Shown here: positions 1-7,850 of the stretch, one piece after another
Position numbering within the stretch: position 1 is the first letter of the stretch
Layout of the letters: each line of letters opens with the position of its first letter
Assembly (NCBI RefSeq): GCF_003340495.1
Contig: NZ_QASA01000001.1
Location: 2,728,001-2,792,000 of the forward strand
DNA length: 64,000 bases
From: Adhaeribacter pallidiroseus
Lineage (GTDB): Bacteria; Bacteroidota; Bacteroidia; Cytophagales; Hymenobacteraceae
Reading direction: 5' to 3'
Program-made: the position numbers and the translations under genes
Notes under the pieces: generated by a model
Databases searched by the model: none
Seen by the model: the letters and a program-made list of their open reading frames with translations, nothing else
What the model was told of the DNA's origin: nothing

Positions 1-1
1 A

Positions 2-1144
2 GGCGTAGACTTGTTCTTACTCGACGACGGCTGGTTCGCCAACAAATATCCCCGCAACGCCGATAACGCCGGCCTCGGTGACTGGCAGGAAAACGTAAAA
101 AAATTGCCGCACGGCATAGGTTATCTGGTAAAAGAAGCCCAGAACAACCAGGTAAAATTTGGTATTTGGGTAGAACCCGAAATGGTAAACCCCAAAAGTG
201 AGCTGTACGAAAAGCACCCGGAATGGGTCATTAAAGAACCGAAGCGGCCCGAGCATTTGTACCGCAACCAATTGGTGCTGGATTTAAGTAACCCGAAAGT
301 ACAAGATTTTGTGTTCGGCGTACTGGATAATATTATGACCAAAAACCCAAATGTCGCTTTTTTTAAATGGGATTGCAATGCAGTTATATACAACGCGCAC
401 TCCGCGTATTTAAAAGATAAACAGTCGCATTTGTACGTCGATTATGTGCGGGGTTTATACCGGGTGCTGGAACGATTCCGGGCTAAATACCCCAACTTGC
501 CCATGATGTTGTGTTCCGGTGGCGGTGGCCGCGTAGATTATGGGGCCTTAAAGTACTTTACCGAGTTCTGGGTAAGCGACAACACCGATCCGCTGGAGCG
601 CATTTTTATGCAGTACGAGTATTCTTACTTTTTCCCGGCCATTGCCCACGACAACCACGTAACCGACTGGGGCAAGCAACCCATTAAATTCCGGACCGAT
701 GTTGCTATGATGGGGAAATTGGGTTTTGACATTGTAGTAAGCAAACTGGAACCGAATGATCTAAAATTCTGCCAGGACGCCGTAAGCACTTATAAATCGC
801 TGAGTGACGTTATTTGGCACGGTGATTTATACCGTTTAGCCAGCCCGCGCGAAAACGATTTTGCCTCCGTGTTATACGTGAACGAGGCCCAAGACCGGGC
901 CGTGATGTTTAACTATTTGGTATCGAGCCGTTACCAAGCTGGCACTACCTCTCCGATAAAACTCAGCGGTTTAAACCCAACTAAAAAGTATCAGGTAAAA
1001 GAAATTAATTTATATCCTGGCACAAAATCTAACATTACCGGCGAAACCAGCTTATCCGGCAATTACCTCATGACCATTGGCTTTAACCCCAACGTTAATG
1101 CCCGCCGGGCCAGCGTTATCCTCGAAGTAACGGAAATAAAGTAA
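2..1144 (+). CDS. GH36 alpha-galactosidase, C-terminal part (5' end outside window)
   Basis: Glycoside hydrolase family 36 enzyme that releases terminal alpha-galactose from oligosaccharides. The frame is open to the left edge (GVDLFLLDDGW), so about half of the protein is missing upstream. The catalytic half of the (beta/alpha)8 barrel is visible: LDDGWF near the start, FGIWVEPEM, the nucleophile motif FFKWDCN (the Asp after KW), the glycine-rich CSGGGGR stretch, and SDNTDP, which carries the acid/base Asp in this family. The last ~90 residues form the C-terminal beta domain. Family assignment rests on these motifs. Substrate range cannot be judged without the N-terminal domain. The gene is GC-richer than the cassette genes that follow, so the change to accessory DNA lies just after its stop codon. 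Confidence 0.93.
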   Translation, partial: GVDLFLLDDGWFANKYPRNADNAGLGDWQENVKKLPHGIGYLVKEAQNNQVKFGIWVEPEMVNPKSELYEKHPEWVIKEPKRPEHLYRNQLVLDLSNPKVQDFVFGVLDNIMTKNPNVAFFKWDCNAVIYNAHSAYLKDKQSHLYVDYVRGLYRVLERFRAKYPNLPMMLCSGGGGRVDYGALKYFTEFWVSDNTDPLERIFMQYEYSYFFPAIAHDNHVTDWGKQPIKFRTDVAMMGKLGFDIVVSKLEPNDLKFCQDAVSTYKSLSDVIWHGDLYRLASPRENDFASVLYVNEAQDRAVMFNYLVSSRYQAGTTSPIKLSGLNPTKKYQVKEINLYPGTKSNITGETSLSGNYLMTIGFNPNVNARRASVILEVTEIK

Positions 1145-1211
1145 CGCCTAGAAGTTCCGGTTATCGGTTAATTTTGGGTGGATATATGGAATAGTTAAGG
1201 TAAATATAATG

Positions 1212-1250
1212 CAGATAACCGGAGTAACTCCGTTTATCTGATAGTTGTAC
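1212..1250 (+). repeat. attC-like site A (left boundary of cassette 1)
   Basis: Inverted repeat CAGATAACCGGAG / CTCCGTTTATCTG (1212-1224 and 1228-1240, 12 of 13 positions pair) followed by a GTT core at 1244-1246 (GTTGTACCAA, 1244-1253). These ten bases are exactly the reverse complement of TTGGTACAAC at 1615-1624, which starts the next site. That relation between cassette start and cassette end is the hallmark of an integron cassette. I could not find a convincing left-hand AAC core for this site. Confidence 0.5.
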
Positions 1251-1262
1251 CAAATTTAAAAA

Positions 1263-1610
1263 ATGGAATATCCAGAAGAGTATGAGTTAATGGCGGTATT
1301 TGAGTCCGAACCAATTATGCTTGATCCAGATGTTCCATTTTATTATAACAAATCGACATATAAATACACAAACTCTGAAAAAGAGGAATTTACATTTTCG
1401 ATTTTACCCTCATATAGTGAAATTTCCATTAATGTAACTATAGCTAATTTTGAAATTGCTAATTTGAGTTTGCAAAATATAAGAAACTTCAAAATACTAA
1501 GCGACAACAAATTAGAAAAAAGAATTATGTTATCTGGAGAAAACTACTTGCTGAAAATTCAATTGAAACCAAAATTCAGCATTCAGTTCAAAGAAGAAAT
1601 AGAAAAATAG
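1263..1610 (+). CDS. Hypothetical protein, single gene of cassette 1
   Basis: Protein of 115 residues with no family that I recognise. It is acidic at the N-terminus (MEYPEEYELM), has no signal peptide or membrane segment, and alternates short hydrophobic and charged stretches as in a small beta-rich soluble protein. The ATG lies 18 bases inside the cassette boundary at 1245 and the stop lies just before the next attC-like site, so the gene almost fills its cassette, as is normal for integron cassettes. Base composition is strongly AT-rich (one 60-base line, 1381-1440, has 16 G or C), unlike the upstream galactosidase. Function unknown. Confidence 0.65.
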   Translation: MEYPEEYELMAVFESEPIMLDPDVPFYYNKSTYKYTNSEKEEFTFSILPSYSEISINVTIANFEIANLSLQNIRNFKILSDNKLEKRIMLSGENYLLKIQLKPKFSIQFKEEIEK

Positions 1611-1614
1611 AAAC

Positions 1615-1683
1615 TTGGTACAACACAATGTATACAAAACCCTTGCTTCGCTACAGGCTTTGCATACACGCAGCCCGTTGTGT
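1615..1683 (+). repeat. attC-like site B between cassettes 1 and 2
   Basis: Left core TTGGTACAAC (1615-1624), then an imperfect stem with left arm TGTATACAAAACCCTTG (1629-1645) and right arm CAGGCTTTGCATACA (1653-1667), then right core GTTGTGT (1677-1683). The AAC...GTT arrangement and the bulged stem follow attC architecture. The left core is complementary to the start of cassette 1 (1244-1253, 10 of 10). The right core is complementary to ACACAAC at 2240-2246, which ends cassette 2. Confidence 0.65.
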
Positions 1684-1692
1684 TTAATTAAA

Positions 1693-2235
1693 ATGAAAGA
1701 AGGATACAAATTCATAATACAACCTGACGGGAGTGAACGAGAAATCGACTGGCCTGAATTGAATCATTTAAAGAAGGATATTCTTTGGATTTTTGATGAG
1801 AATTATGGTGACCTTGGGAATGCCTTTGTTCCATCCTATTCATTTTCACAGAGATATTGGGAGTATTTAACTTTGGATGGTGATAAATGGTTTTATGAAG
1901 AAGATAAAGCCTTTTATCATCGGGGCTTGCTTATCATACTATTGTGTTGCTGTTCCGAATATATAGATATCCCAACAGGTAGCCAGGAAGTTTTTCCTCG
2001 TCAAGATTTACCAATAATTGCTAAATATGTAGAGGAATATAACTCTAAAAGTAAGGAAGAAATTCTTTTAAAGGACAAAATTCTATTAGGCTTAAACATT
2101 GCCCAGTCAATACCTGAGGACGACCTTAAAAACAAGGAGTATGTACATCCTAAAGTTGGGGAATACCATAAAGACATAAATGAAATTGGAAATCCAATAA
2201 TAGAAAATTACTTTAAGTCTATTTTAGAAAAATAA
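1693..2235 (+). CDS. Hypothetical protein, single gene of cassette 2
   Basis: Protein of 180 residues of unknown function. I chose the ATG at 1693 (MKEGYKFIIQPDG). The upstream TTG at 1615 would place the attC-like hairpin inside the coding region. With this start the gene begins 15 bases after the cassette boundary and ends 5 bases before the next site. The sequence looks soluble, with a hydrophobic cysteine-containing stretch LLIILLCCC about residues 77-85 and many charged residues near the C-terminus. It resembles small immunity-like or hypothetical proteins common in cassettes, but I recognise no specific family. Confidence 0.65.
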   Translation: MKEGYKFIIQPDGSEREIDWPELNHLKKDILWIFDENYGDLGNAFVPSYSFSQRYWEYLTLDGDKWFYEEDKAFYHRGLLIILLCCCSEYIDIPTGSQEVFPRQDLPIIAKYVEEYNSKSKEEILLKDKILLGLNIAQSIPEDDLKNKEYVHPKVGEYHKDINEIGNPIIENYFKSILEK

Positions 2236-2239
2236 CTGA

Positions 2240-2294
2240 ACACAACAAAAGCTAAAAACCATTAAAACGTTTTTTAGCCGCGGCCCGTTGGCGG
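2240..2294 (+). repeat. attC-like site C between cassettes 2 and 3
   Basis: Left core ACACAAC (2240-2246), stem GCTAAAAAC (2251-2259) with GTTTTTTAGC (2269-2278, one bulged base), then right core CCCGTTGGCGG with GTT at 2287-2289. The left core is the exact reverse complement of GTTGTGT at 1677-1683, the start of cassette 2. Same AAC-stem-GTT plan as site B but shorter. Confidence 0.6.
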
Positions 2295-2341
2295 AAGTTT
2301 TAAAAACAAAAAGTATTTTCTAACTTTAAAAGAAACTACTT

Positions 2342-2647
2342 ATGCCAAAGCTTTACGAATATTTCGGGCTAATCATCTTGTTTTATTCCAATAAACATGA
2401 GCCTATACATGTCCACGGCAAGTATCAAGGACGGGAAAGCATAGCCGAGATAATATTCGAGAACGGTGAATTCAAAGAAGTAAGAGTTTCAGGTGTAAAA
2501 GGAAAAGAGTCCCTGCATAGTAAGAACGAGAGAAGATTAAGAAAATTGGTTGAGCATTTTAGAGAAGACATTGTGCAGAAATGGGTTGACTTTTTCATAT
2601 ACAACAAAGAAGTGAAATCAGAAGTAATTACTAAAAAGATTGATTAA
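2342..2647 (+). CDS. DUF4160 protein (toxin-antitoxin-like partner)
   Basis: Protein of 101 residues matching the DUF4160 pattern MPKxYEYFGLxxxFYSNxHEPxHVHGKYQG, with the conserved EPIHVHGKYQGRES stretch about residues 20-33 and a C-terminal IVQKWVDFFIYNKEV segment. DUF4160 genes usually sit directly upstream of a DUF2442 gene, as here (2 bases apart), and such pairs are often listed as putative toxin-antitoxin modules. The biochemical role is not established. It is the first gene of cassette 3, starting 54 bases after the GTT core at 2287. Cassette-borne two-gene modules of this kind may stabilise the array (inference). Confidence 0.85.
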   Translation: MPKLYEYFGLIILFYSNKHEPIHVHGKYQGRESIAEIIFENGEFKEVRVSGVKGKESLHSKNERRLRKLVEHFREDIVQKWVDFFIYNKEVKSEVITKKID

Positions 2648-2649
2648 TT

Positions 2650-2892
2650 ATGGTAGTTTCCATTGACAAGGCTGTTTATCTGGACGGTTATAAGATAAAA
2701 TTCGACTTTTCAGACGGGGTCAGCCAAAGCATCGACTTCGAGGTATTTTTAAAAAATGCCAAGAACCCAATGACAAAAAAATACATGGACAAGGACAAAT
2801 TTAAGAGCTTCAGCATTGAGTATGGTGACATTGTTTGGAATGATTATGAGATGTGCTTTCCTATTTGGAACTTGCATGAGGGAATAATATAA
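2650..2892 (+). CDS. DUF2442 protein
   Basis: Protein of 80 residues with the DUF2442 signature: an N-terminal DGYKIKFDFSDGV beta segment, then a C-terminal YGDIVWNDYEMCFPIWNLHEG motif (about residues 57-77). Family members are small single-domain proteins usually encoded next to DUF4160 and proposed as the antitoxin-like half of a pair. It is separated by 2 bases from the DUF4160 gene, so the two are almost certainly co-transcribed. The stop is followed within 10 bases by CCGCCAAC (2902-2909), the reverse complement of the cassette 3 start GTTGGCGG. Confidence 0.85.
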   Translation: MVVSIDKAVYLDGYKIKFDFSDGVSQSIDFEVFLKNAKNPMTKKYMDKDKFKSFSIEYGDIVWNDYEMCFPIWNLHEGII

Positions 2893-2898
2893 AAAAAA

Positions 2899-3445
2899 TG
2901 TCCGCCAACATTGCGTAAACATGACGCTTGACGGGATTTGCGATCATACAGCGGGTATCCCCGATGAAGATTTACATCAACATTATGCCGAACTTCTGGA
3001 CAAGGCAGGAGTTATACTATATAGACGGACAACTTACCAGCTTATGCAATTTTAGCAAACGTTGTTAAATAACCCTTTGGGTAAAAAATCAATGGACGAC
3101 TTCGCTTTAGCAATAGAAAAAGTACCAAAGTCGTTTTTTCACAGACCTTGAAAATACCCAATGGAACAGTGCGAAACTTGCAACTAAAGAAATTGAAAAA
3201 AAAGTTTTTGAACTCAATCAACTATCTGGATCAGGCAAAGATATTTTAGTTGGCAGTAGGAATTTATTTATTCAGCTCATAAACCTTAATCTGATTGATG
3301 AGTTTCAGATTTGTATTCACCCATTGATCGAAGGAAAAGGTTTGCCGTTGTTTGACAAAATAAAAGACAGAACAATTTTTAGACTTTTAAAGACAAAAAT
3401 CTTTATTTCAGGGGCTAATAACTCTCAACATTTCAAAAAATTTTA
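2899..3445 (+). pseudogene. Dihydrofolate reductase/RibD C-terminal-like gene, decayed
   Basis: Translating all three frames gives consecutive pieces of a DHFR-like (RibD_C superfamily) protein: MSANIA, then MTLDGICDHTAGIPDED, LHQHYAELLDKAGVILY and TTYQLMQF, then QTLLNNP and KSMDDFALAI, then LENTQWNSAKLATKEIE, KDILVGSRNLFIQL and HPLIEGKGLPLFDKI. Lesions: a five-base insertion (TAAAC) after GCG at about 2917, a TAG where the family has Trp (3055-3057, QF*QTLL), and at least two frame changes between about 3130 and 3155. The gene cannot make a full protein. The following ~270 bases to 3718 contain short coding-like scraps but nothing I can name. Confidence 0.85.
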
Positions 3446-3718
3446 ACACCAGACAAAGAACTTCTCAAGAAAATTGCTCGCATATTAATACCAAAAGGGA
3501 AGCGCAGTTGAACACGCTGGAAATCGCCTTATAAAACACACAGTAATAGATCCAACCGGACTAAGGGGAAATTTTTTCAGCAACGAATCGAATCCGGAAA
3601 CTGGCCAGATTCCTTATTATAAAATAAATAAAAAACAATTAGTATGTTATCTTATTCTGTTCTTGTTTTAATTTTCAACACAACAAAGGTTACCTAAATA
3701 ACGCTTTTCCCCAATAAA

Positions 3719-4096
3719 ATGAAAAAAGTAACAGGTATTGGCGGCATCTTTTTTAAATGCAAAGACCCCCATAGAATGAGTGAATGGTACAAAACACATT
3801 TAGGTTTTGATGCAAACCAATACGGAACCAGTTTTGAGTGGCGACAAGCCACCGATCCCTCGAAAAAAGGAACTACGCAATGGAGTCCCTTTGCCGAAAC
3901 AAGTAACTACTTTGAGCCTTCCACCAAAGACTTTATGATAAACTACCGGGTGGATAATTTAGCTGATCTGGTGGAGCAACTTAAAAAGGAAGGCGTAACC
4001 ATTGTGGATGAAATAGAGGTTTTTGAATACGGTAAATTTGTTCATATTATAGATTTGGAAGGCAACAAGGTAGAGCTCTGGGAGCCCAGTGAATAG
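3719..4096 (+). CDS. VOC family (glyoxalase/bleomycin-resistance fold) protein
   Basis: Protein of 125 residues with a vicinal-oxygen-chelate fold. It begins with IGGIFFKCKDPHRMSEWYKTHLGF, typical of the first beta-alpha-beta module with the W-Y helix, and ends with VHIIDLEGNKVELWEP, the closing strand that supplies a metal-ligand Glu in most members. Family members are small metal-dependent enzymes or resistance proteins acting on thiol adducts and other small molecules. This subgroup is mostly uncharacterised. The middle FMINYRVDNLADLVEQLKKEGV is the second module. It stands alone, so no substrate can be inferred. Confidence 0.9.
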   Translation: MKKVTGIGGIFFKCKDPHRMSEWYKTHLGFDANQYGTSFEWRQATDPSKKGTTQWSPFAETSNYFEPSTKDFMINYRVDNLADLVEQLKKEGVTIVDEIEVFEYGKFVHIIDLEGNKVELWEPSE

Positions 4097-4255
4097 CGTA
4101 AATAGCTGGTTGCAACCTAGCTATCAAGCCACTGTATTTGCCATTGCCACAATCTCTATGGTACCATTCCGAAAACGAGCAAAAAATTCTTGCTTTTACT
4201 AGCCATCTAAAAAGGTTTAGCAAATGCTGAACCTTTTATAAAACGGGCTATTTGC

Positions 4256-4891
4256 CTATTCTACCTTCCCGGTTACATGTTGCCGCAGAAATAACTTACT
4301 TATAGAAGCATAGGTAACGCTGGCCGGCAGCGTAATACACAGCCAAAGCAAAAAATCACCGGTTAAGACTTTTATATCTTTTACAAAACCAAAATAAGCG
4401 GCCATACCTGCCGCAATGCCCACCAAGGCGCCCCCTAATAAAGCCAGCATTATTTGCCAGGCCCATTTTTTTTCATCGGTAAAGTACTTTTTTAATCGCC
4501 AGGCATTAATGCCACCAATTGCCAGGTACATAAACAAAATATCGAAAGGAATATAAAAGGCATAATAGCCAATCCAAAAGGCACTCGGAATACACACTAA
4601 AAAATAGCCTAAATCGGTAAAATTGCCCCGTTTAAACTGGAGCTGCAAAGCTTTATTTTGCAAAAAATTTAAGATAAAGGAAAATAAAAGCAGCGAAATG
4701 GTGTGGGCTACCCACTGCGGCGGGGTTAAACGAACGCCGTGGGGGCCCGTAAGGGTGTGCGAAATAGCAGTGTGTAGCAAACCCATGCCCAGCACATTGG
4801 CCAGGATATGGTGCGTTAGCCAGGTTTTCAGAAAAGTCTGGTGGCGGTTTACTACTGTTTTAGCGGGTGTGTAGAATAAGCTGGTTTCCAT
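4256..4891 (-). CDS. Integral membrane protein of unknown function
   Basis: Protein of 211 residues with about five to six hydrophobic segments, for example WVAHTISLLLFSFILNFL, YFLVCIPSAFWIGYYAFY, IMLALLGGALVGIAAGMAAY and FLLWLCITLPASVTYAS. There is no recognisable catalytic motif. A HTxxxHxxLTGPHG-like stretch (HTAISHTLTGPHGV) near residue 40 is histidine-rich and could be functional. It lies downstream of the broken Crp/Fnr gene on the same strand, 160 bases away. Such regulators often control a neighbouring membrane protein in this phylum, so a former regulatory link is possible (inference). Nothing else identifies it. Confidence 0.75.
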   Translation of the reverse strand: METSLFYTPAKTVVNRHQTFLKTWLTHHILANVLGMGLLHTAISHTLTGPHGVRLTPPQWVAHTISLLLFSFILNFLQNKALQLQFKRGNFTDLGYFLVCIPSAFWIGYYAFYIPFDILFMYLAIGGINAWRLKKYFTDEKKWAWQIMLALLGGALVGIAAGMAAYFGFVKDIKVLTGDFLLWLCITLPASVTYASISKLFLRQHVTGKVE

Positions 4892-5051
4892 AATTTTTTA
4901 AATTTTAGGTAAGATTCAGTCGTGTACTGCTACCAGAACCGGCATAATAAACCAATCCATTTTTTATTGGCACCGCTGCTTGCCGGATACAGATAGCACT
5001 AATTACCTGACAAAATTAAGGTGCGCCAACCCGCTAAATTGTTGACTTAAG

Positions 5052-5636
5052 TTAAGATTTTACGGGAGTTAAAATTCTTTTCCGAATGCGGCTCAAGCTT
5101 TCGGGACTGATCCCCAGCATACTGGCAATGTATTTCTGCGGCACGCGCTGAAATAAAGTTGGGTTTTGTTCCAACAAAGTCAGGTAGCGTTCTTCAGGTT
5201 TGTTAGAAGCCAGCGAAGCAGCCCGGGCGGAGGCTGCCTGTACGGATCTCTCGGCCAGAATCCGGCCTAAAGATTCAAAAATCGGGCTTTCCCGGTAAAG
5301 TAAATCCAGCTGAGGCTTGGTAATTGTTAAAACCAACGAGTCTTATAAGGACTGCGCATTACTGATAGTGGGAAGATAGTTGTAAAAACTGTCATAATCG
5401 GTAAAGAATGCGTTTTCCAGCGAAATGCCGCAGGTTTTTTCTTCGCCTTCTTTACAGAAAAAGTGGTGGATAGCGCCTTTACTTACAAAGCCAATAAAAC
5501 GGCAAATATCACCTTCTTTCCACAAACAAGCTTTTTTCCGGAGCTTAACCGGGGTAAAATAAATATCAATTAAGGCCAGGTCTCTTGCGGGCATGTTAAC
5601 TGTTTTTTGGCAAAATTGCTTCAGAGCTTCGGTCAT
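5052..5636 (-). pseudogene. Crp/Fnr-family transcription regulator interrupted by an in-frame stop
   Basis: The two halves lie in the same frame, separated by one TAA codon at 5343-5345. The N-terminal half (97 residues) has the cyclic-nucleotide-binding jelly roll typical of Bacteroidota Crp/Fnr regulators: KKACLWKEGDICRFIGFVSKGAIHHFF and DYDSFYNYLP. The C-terminal half has the long dimer helix and the helix-turn-helix QKYIASMLGISPESLSRIRKRI. Joined, they give about 194 residues, the normal family length. The context SL*DSLVLTITK suggests GAA (Glu) became TAA by a single change. Without readthrough the DNA-binding half is lost, so I call it a pseudogene. Confidence 0.85.
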
Positions 5637-6185
5637 GGCGCGGGCGGTTAAAGATTAAAACTAACGGAATTGCGTATCTATAACAAAAAACAGATGCATA
5701 CTAATGCCCAATAAGTTATAAGAAAAACAATTTAAATACAAGCTGATTAAACCTGCCTATTAATCAGTCTTGTCCTGCTAAAATTTAAAAAAATTAGCTG
5801 GTTAATGATAGCAGGGGGCTAAATAAAGCGAATTTCGGATCACAACTTTTGCTTGCTAGCTACCACTTAAAATAGCACGACTTAAACATAACTCAATTAA
5901 TTCTGGCGGCGCAAAGGTGGCATCAGCTGCCATTTAAACAAGCATAAAAGTGTTTGATTTTGGTTGTAATTTTCGGGCAAAACATTGTTTTTGTTAGGTA
6001 ACTTTAGCCGCATGACTTTTTAAAATTTGTTAAATAAAAGAGTAATATTTTTTACAATACTACTGGTGCTGTTACCCGGTAAGCCTAATTTTTTAAAAAT
6101 TTGGGCGCGCGTGGCAGGTGCGTTTAACGATAAATTGGTAAATTAAAGCGAAGCAGATGCTGATGGTGGGAATGATCTTATTCTA
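5637..6185. other. Intergenic, no gene seen
   Basis: 549 bases between divergently transcribed genes, AT-rich with several TTTAAAA runs. No open frame of convincing coding character, tRNA or strong hairpin was found. A TAACTTTAG stretch near 6000 is one base off the Bacteroidota -7 element but has no well-spaced partner. Confidence 0.5.
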
Positions 6186-7052
6186 ATGAGAAAACGTTTA
6201 CAAGTATTCATGCTATTTTTTATTATTCAGTTGAGCGCTCAGGGGCAACTGGTAAGTTTGCTGCAACCGCACCTCGAACCTTTTCGGGCTAGTAAAAAAA
6301 TTAAAACCATCCGGCAGTTTGGTAGTGAGGGAATCCGGAAAAAAAACACAAAATTTAAATTATTAACAGAAGCAAACTTTAATGCGCAGGGTAAGTTGTT
6401 GCGTAATTGCCGGTACATCCCGGAGCTCGGCTCTTGGTACCACTACCATGGAAAAGAAACGCAGCTATACGAATACGATGATAAAGGTAGAGTAATCACG
6501 TACATTCAAAAAGTAGAATATCCTAATCCTAAAGTAAGTCGTACTCTTTATTATCTGCGTTATAAGTACCACGATCTGGAGAATACCACCACTATTTACT
6601 ACTGCGACCCGGACGGTTCTTTTTACAGAAAAGCCGATGATTCCGGCGATTCTACCGCTACGCTGCAATATGCCGAGCAAGCTTCTTCGGCACTTACCTC
6701 GAACCAGAATTCTCAGGTAATACAAGATACTCTCCAGAATCAATATGTAATAAAAGAATACAGCCACAAGCAAAAACTTACTTACGAAAAAATTATTCAG
6801 TTAAACAAAGAAAACCAAATTACCCAGATCAAACATATTTACTACCCCGGTAAAATCACCGAAATTACGCATATCCGCTATGACCCGAATGGTAATGAAA
6901 TAGAACGGATAGAATTAAATAGATCGGGTAAAATTCGGAACCGCTATTTTAATACTTTTAACCCAGAAGGTCTTCTCCTGCATACCACCTGGACGGGCCC
7001 GAAAGATGTTTTGATTCAAATTATTAAATATGAGTATGCGTTTTTTGAGTAA
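6186..7052 (+). CDS. Secreted protein with RHS/YD-like tyrosine-rich strands
   Basis: Protein of 288 residues with a signal peptide (MRKRLQVFMLFFIIQLSAQGQ, likely cut after about residue 20). The mature part contains short strand-turn repeats of the type LYEYDDKGRVITY, YDPNGNEIERIELN and FNPEGLLLHT, resembling the YD/RHS or MORN-like beta repeats of Bacteroidota surface and envelope proteins. The repeats are too few for a true RHS shell and no toxin domain follows. It is a single gene and its function is unknown. The signal peptide and repeat pattern are seen directly. The envelope location is inferred. Confidence 0.75.
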   Translation: MRKRLQVFMLFFIIQLSAQGQLVSLLQPHLEPFRASKKIKTIRQFGSEGIRKKNTKFKLLTEANFNAQGKLLRNCRYIPELGSWYHYHGKETQLYEYDDKGRVITYIQKVEYPNPKVSRTLYYLRYKYHDLENTTTIYYCDPDGSFYRKADDSGDSTATLQYAEQASSALTSNQNSQVIQDTLQNQYVIKEYSHKQKLTYEKIIQLNKENQITQIKHIYYPGKITEITHIRYDPNGNEIERIELNRSGKIRNRYFNTFNPEGLLLHTTWTGPKDVLIQIIKYEYAFFE

Positions 7053-7205
7053 TGCTCGGAAATAATAAACCCTAAATACTAACGAAGCTTAACTTAAACG
7101 CAGGGTTTCGCTTGCCCCGTACGAACTGCTTTTAAATTAATTTTTTTTAAATTTTACTCTCGGCCTGCCATAAGTATTGTTGCAGGCCAATTAATGTACG
7201 GGTAA

Positions 7206-7850
7206 TTATTTGTTTTCTGGCGGGTGTAATGGCTCCAGGTCGTTCAGAATTTGCTGTAGTTGTGTAAGGGGTTGCTGGAACCGTTTCTTGTTTTCCGCCA
7301 CAATGGCTGCTGCGCAAGAGGCCAGGGTAATCAGCATGCAAATAATAGCTCCTACCGGATGCGCCATAACTCCGCCTGGTAAATAAATCCGGAAGAAAAC
7401 CCAGATCAGGATAGCCGAGCTGAGCGGTATAAGAACCAACTCATACCTTTTTTTAAACGTGTAAAAGCTTGATAAAAGCGCATGTTGCCGGTGGACGTAT
7501 TCGTAAATGCTGAAGCCGGCGGTGTGCTTCTCGCCTAATTGTAATACGGCTAGCTGCTTAAACTTTCGCAGGAGCATAATGGTAAAGGGAACGTACAGCA
7601 GCGCACAACCAATCGCTACTCCCAGCAAGACCGTATCGGACCAATATTTTAGAGCAACGTGGGACAGCATCGCGTATACTATTATTTGTAAAACAAGCGA
7701 AGCCCAGAAGTATTGCATACTGTTGTATCGCTGCTTCCGGATGCGGGATACCATTATTTTTTGGAATGAAGCCGGATCATACGTTTCGGTTGCCGGCAGA
7801 GTCGTGTGGCTCTGGTTCCATTTATTTTTTAACTCTGTCATGTCTAACAT
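7206..7850 (-). CDS. Membrane protein partnered with the ECF sigma factor
   Basis: Protein of 214 residues with a soluble N-terminus of about 45 residues (MTELKNKWNQSHTTLP...) followed by about four membrane segments: YFWASLVLQIIVYAMLSHVA, VLLGVAIGCALLYVPFTIMLL, LVLIPLSSAILIWVFF and VGAIICMLITLASCAAAIVA. Its start overlaps the end of the sigma factor gene by up to 29 bases (20 if the second ATG at 7841 is used), so the two are translationally coupled. The arrangement sigma gene then membrane protein suggests an anti-sigma or signal-input role, but no zinc-binding anti-sigma motif is visible. The role is therefore inferred from position only. Confidence 0.8.
   Translation of the reverse strand: MLDMTELKNKWNQSHTTLPATETYDPASFQKIMVSRIRKQRYNSMQYFWASLVLQIIVYAMLSHVALKYWSDTVLLGVAIGCALLYVPFTIMLLRKFKQLAVLQLGEKHTAGFSIYEYVHRQHALLSSFYTFKKRYELVLIPLSSAILIWVFFRIYLPGGVMAHPVGAIICMLITLASCAAAIVAENKKRFQQPLTQLQQILNDLEPLHPPENK

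Noticed and set aside
1615-1692. TTG start that would extend the cassette 2 protein by 26 residues
   Set aside because: The extension would translate the attC-like hairpin; ATG at 1693 is the better start.
2902-2909. CCGCCAAC as the left core of a fourth attC-like site
   Set aside because: It is complementary to the cassette 3 start, but it is also part of the coding sequence of the decayed DHFR-like gene and no stem plus GTT core follows. Kept only as a caveat, not as a site.
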